Assembly (NCBI GenBank): GCA_036939355.1
Contig: JALLAP010001226.1
Location: 1-10,238, forward strand
Source: Thalassiosira profunda
Lineage: Eukaryota; Bacillariophyta; Thalassiosirophyceae; Thalassiosirales; Thalassiosiraceae
Length of the DNA: 10,238 bases
Reading direction: 5' to 3'
Shown here: piece by piece, positions 7,579-10,238 of the stretch
Layout: every line of letters begins with the position of its first letter
How positions within the stretch are numbered: the stretch's first letter is position 1
Program-made: the position numbers and the translations under genes
The notes under the pieces: model-generated
What the model was told of the DNA's origin: nothing
What the model saw: the letters and a program-made list of their open reading frames with translations, nothing else
Database searches by the model: none

Positions 7579-9107
7579 ATGTCCTCCGCAACCAGGGCGG
7601 CCTCGTTCCTCCTCCGCGGCCTGTCGCGGCGGCGGGCCGCGCCGTTATCTTCGCTGCAGACAGCGAGAACGGCAACCTCGGTGCACCCCCACCGCGCATC
7701 CGCCCTCTCCGCGGCCTCCGCCCGAGGCATCGCCTCTACCCCGCCTCTCTACGATGAATCTGCCGACGCCCCCAATCTGAGCTATCCCAAGGTTCCCAAG
7801 GGCGATATGGGCGAATATTTGGAGTATTCTGTGATTCATACCAACCGCAGCCTGAACCTCATGAGCCTGCCCTTCCAGACGGTGATGCGGGACCTGAACG
7901 CACTGCTGAAGGCGACGTACAATGCCGACAAGGTGGCCATTATGCCCGGGTGAGTGTTGTGATTGGATCTGTCGGTACATGCATGTCTTGTGTTGCCCCT
8001 TTATCTCATCATTCCTTCACTCTGTCTCTTTGCAACTTGCAAAATTGCATCACATGCACTGTGTCAATCTGGGAATGCAGCTCGGGAACCTTCGGCATGG
8101 AGGCCGTGGCCCGCCAGTTCGCCACCGACCAACACGTCATGGTCATCCGCAACGGCTGGTTCAGCTTCCGCTGGACGGAAATCTTCGATGTCGGCGGCCC
8201 CGGGAAATCGATCCCGAGCTCGCACACCGTCCTCAAAGCCCAGGCGGTCGAGCCGGAGGATCCCGCCTGTCCGCACATGCAGTACGCCCCCCACCCCATC
8301 GACGACGTGGTCGCGAAGGTGGCCGAGGAACGGCCCGCGGTGCTCTTCGCGCCGCACGTCGAGACGTCCACGGGGATGATCCTTCCGGACGAGTACATTC
8401 GCCGCGCGGCCCAGGCCGTGCACGACGTCGGCGGCCTCTTTGTGCTGGATTGCATCGCGTCTGGGGCCATCTGGACCGACATGAAGGACCTGGGAGTGGA
8501 CGTGGTCATCTCCGCCCCCCAGAAGGGATGGACGGGCCCGGCGTGCGCAGCCCTCTTGATGTTGTCCGAGAGGGCCGCGGAACGCATGGCCGAAACGCAG
8601 GAGACGTCGTTCTCGATGAGCCTCAAGCGATGGAGCGCCATCATGGACACGTACGAGAAGGGTGGATTTGGCTATCACACCACGATGCCGACGGACGGGC
8701 TGAGGGACTTTCACGAGATATCTGTGGAAACGTTGAAGTTCGGGTTGCCTGAGCTGAAGGCGGCGCAGTACGAGTTGGGAGCGTCGGCGCGATCGCTGCT
8801 CGATTCGCGGGGGCTCACCTCGGTGGCGGCGCCGGGATTCCAAGCGCCCGGGGTTCTTGTCTTTTACTCCCCTGTCGGCCAGGATAACCCGGCCATGATG
8901 GCGCGATTCAAGAGCCACGGTTTGCAAATCGCGATGGGCGTGCCGTGGCGCATCGACGAACCGGAGGGGCTGCGGACGTTCCGGCTGGGGCTGTTTGGAC
9001 TGGACAAAATGGGCAACATTCCAAAGTGCGTGGGGACGCTGGAAACTGCGCTTGATGCCGTGCTGGAGGAGAGTGGGCACGCGTCACCGGAGACGAAGGT
9101 GGCGTGA
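7579..9107 (+). CDS. Class V PLP-dependent aminotransferase, probably mitochondrial alanine-glyoxylate (serine-pyruvate) aminotransferase
   Basis: Exons 7579-7949 and 8081-9107 splice to a 465-residue protein; the joined codon is Gly124 in MPGSGTFGMEA, a typical motif of this family where the PLP phosphate binds. The first ~57 residues are rich in Arg, Ser and Ala without acidic residues and end ARGIASTPP, a mitochondrial presequence with a plausible cleavage site. Asp247 in LDCIASGA should contact the PLP pyridine nitrogen and Lys272 in SAPQKGWTG should form the Schiff base; their 25-residue spacing matches human AGT closely (Asp183, Lys209). Family members move an amino group from alanine or serine to glyoxylate or pyruvate, giving glycine. 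In an alga a mitochondrial enzyme would fit photorespiratory glyoxylate disposal, though this is inference. The ATG has A at -3. Substrate choice cannot be read from sequence; related class V enzymes remain possible. Confidence 0.9.
7950..8080 (+). other. Spliceosomal intron in the aminotransferase gene (131 bases)
   Basis: The donor is GTGAGT at 7950-7955 and the acceptor is GAATGCAG ending at 8080, after a pyrimidine-rich stretch. Splicing joins the GG of a glycine codon to C at 8081 and recreates the conserved GSGTFGMEA motif across the junction, which confirms the boundaries to the base. The intron is phase 2 and, at 131 bases, not a multiple of three. Confidence 0.93.
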
Positions 9108-9321
9108 GAGGATTTAGGGGGGATTTAGGGGTGTACATAATGAGTTGCGGAAGTTGAGAATGTATGATGTGATGTGAAGATTTGTTGCAGTGATAGCAAG
9201 CTGGTTCAGGACGCTTCCTTGAGAGGAAGCGCACCAATTTTGTCTCCCAGCGCTTGTGAGCATTGCTAAAAATAGGTAGAGAAAGATGACTTGGAGTCTC
9301 CGGACTATCTCTTTATTGACT
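9108..9321. other. Short convergent 3' region between aminotransferase and FtsH-like gene
   Basis: Only 214 bases separate the stop codons of two convergent genes, so their 3' UTRs must be short or overlap. Just after the aminotransferase stop, GGATTTAGGGG occurs twice in tandem (9110-9120 and 9121-9131). I see no coding frame of note and no AATAAA for the plus-strand gene. Confidence 0.6.
9312..9317 (-). terminator. Candidate polyadenylation hexamer for the FtsH-like gene
   Basis: On the minus strand AATAAA lies five bases downstream of the TAA stop at 9322-9324. If used, cleavage would fall near 9280-9300 and leave a very short 3' UTR. Whether this organism uses AATAAA is unknown, and a chance match in AT-rich DNA is possible. 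Confidence 0.3.
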
Positions 9322-10238
9322 TTACGACTTGCCGAGGACGCTGCTAAATATGTCATCGAGCCCACCCTTTTGCCGCGTCTGGTAGAAGGACTTCACCGAG
9401 TCCTCGAAGTCCTCTGCGGACACTGTTGGCGTGATGCCCTTGGGGTCCTCTCCCAACCTCAATTTCGAGCTGACCCTTCTCACCGCCCGGATCGCCGCCT
9501 CGTTGACGATGAACTCCAAGTCTGCCCCGCACAATCCGCGGGTTACCGTCGCCACGGCCGACAGGTCAACAGCCGCTCCCATCCCCAAAGCTTGGGGTCT
9601 CTTCTCGTCCACCCCCTTGCATTCCGTGAACCCCGGCAGCTTCTTCGCGTGCACTCGCAATATCCGTTCCCTCCCCGCCAGATCCGGAAGGGTGACCTTG
9701 ATGATCCGATCGAACCTCCCCGGCCGTATCAACGCCGGATCCAGCACCTCCCTCCGATTCGTCGCCGCCAGCACGCACACCCTCCGGCTCGAGTCGAGGC
9801 CGTCCATGCACGCCAGAAGCTGGTTCAGCGTCTGCTCGGCCTCGTCGTTGCTGCGGAGGTTAGCTCCCAGTCCTCCCAGGTCACGCGATTTTCCCAGTGC
9901 GTCCAGTTCGTCGATAAAGATGATGCACGGGGCCAGTTTCGCGGCGCGGGAGAAGGTGTTTCTCACGCGGGCGGCGCCCCTCCCCACGAACATTTCGACA
10001 AAGTCCGAGCCGGAACAGTAGAGGAGCGGAACGCCGGCAGTAGCGGCCGTGGCGCGGGCCAACATCGTCTTGCCCGTCCCCGGCGGCCCCTCCAGCAACA
10101 ACCCCGTTGGGGCCCGCGCCCCCAAGATCTCGTACTTCTTTGGATTCCGCAAAGTGTCGACCAATTCCATCACCTCGAATTTCGCATCGTCGATGCCCTC
10201 GATGTCCTCGAATTTCACCAGCGGTTCTCCCGCGCTGA
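9322..10238 (-). CDS. FtsH-family AAA+ ATPase lacking the M41 peptidase domain (N terminus beyond the window)
   Basis: The frame is open to the right edge, so the N terminus is missing; 305 full codons are visible. They begin inside the AAA module with [16 protein letters not shown], typical of FtsH. Walker A GPPGTGKT lies at 10066-10089. The pore loop reads EMFVGRGAA, where FtsH usually has MFVGVGA. Walker B IIFIDE is at 9907-9924. The second region of homology ([20 protein letters not shown], near 9706-9765) keeps both arginine fingers. The lid has [12 protein letters not shown], as in FtsH, preceded by an insert of about 20 residues. Canonical FtsH continues with a zinc protease domain (HEXXH), but here the protein ends about 35 residues after the lid, at TAA 9322-9324. 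ATP-driven unfolding or assembly at an organelle membrane without proteolysis is the likely role, perhaps as a partner of active FtsH subunits. Mitochondrial or plastid location cannot be told without the N terminus. Confidence 0.88.
   Translation of the reverse strand, partial: SAGEPLVKFEDIEGIDDAKFEVMELVDTLRNPKKYEILGARAPTGLLLEGPPGTGKTMLARATAATAGVPLLYCSGSDFVEMFVGRGAARVRNTFSRAAKLAPCIIFIDELDALGKSRDLGGLGANLRSNDEAEQTLNQLLACMDGLDSSRRVCVLAATNRREVLDPALIRPGRFDRIIKVTLPDLAGRERILRVHAKKLPGFTECKGVDEKRPQALGMGAAVDLSAVATVTRGLCGADLEFIVNEAAIRAVRRVSSKLRLGEDPKGITPTVSAEDFEDSVKSFYQTRQKGGLDDIFSSVLGKS

Noticed and set aside
8064..9080. Long minus-strand open frame of 338 codons.
   Set aside because: It is antisense to the conserved second exon of the aminotransferase and is a composition shadow.
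9110..9131. Interstitial telomere sequence (TTTAGGG).
   Set aside because: There are only two units, in an 11-base rather than a 7-base period; this is better explained as local slippage.

Overview
The window reads as nuclear DNA of a microbial eukaryote. The evidence is spliceosomal introns with GT...AG ends, one mitochondrial-type presequence, long charged low-complexity proteins with nuclear-localisation-like stretches, GC-rich coding blocks separated by AT-richer spacers, and no operon structure or bacterial ribosome-binding sites. One protein carries two copies of a domain I recognise as DUF6824, a family best known from diatoms and other stramenopile algae. A gene-dense, intron-poor stramenopile alga is therefore my best guess, but this is inference. 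A single N at 6382 marks a draft assembly.

Layout, left to right. 1-343 is an AT-rich spacer. 344-3118 (+) is a gene for a large protein with an acidic disordered N-terminal half, a degenerate serine-recombinase (resolvase) like domain near 2210-2520, and a lysine/glutamate-rich coiled coil. Its reading frame changes twice, near 552-628 and 1418-1636, through small introns or one-base assembly errors. 3250-6684 (+) is a nuclear-type protein with two DUF6824-like domains, a good 5' intron (3407-3732), and a 73-base duplication around the N that breaks the frame close to the C terminus. 6685-7578 is mostly spacer with a GC-rich island that may hold a small gene. 7579-9107 (+) is a class V PLP-dependent aminotransferase of the alanine-glyoxylate type, with a mitochondrial presequence and one 131-base intron. 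9322-10238 (-) is the C-terminal part of an FtsH-type AAA+ ATPase. It is convergent with the aminotransferase, runs off the right edge, and ends without the M41 protease domain.

The genes do not form one pathway. The aminotransferase fits glyoxylate/glycine metabolism in the mitochondrion, and the FtsH-like ATPase belongs to a family that acts at organelle membranes. The two left-hand proteins look nuclear and are the least described. The most unusual items are the resolvase-like domain with altered catalytic positions in a eukaryotic gene, the peptidase-less FtsH homologue, and the paired DUF6824 domains. I found no RNA genes, CRISPR arrays or mobile elements.
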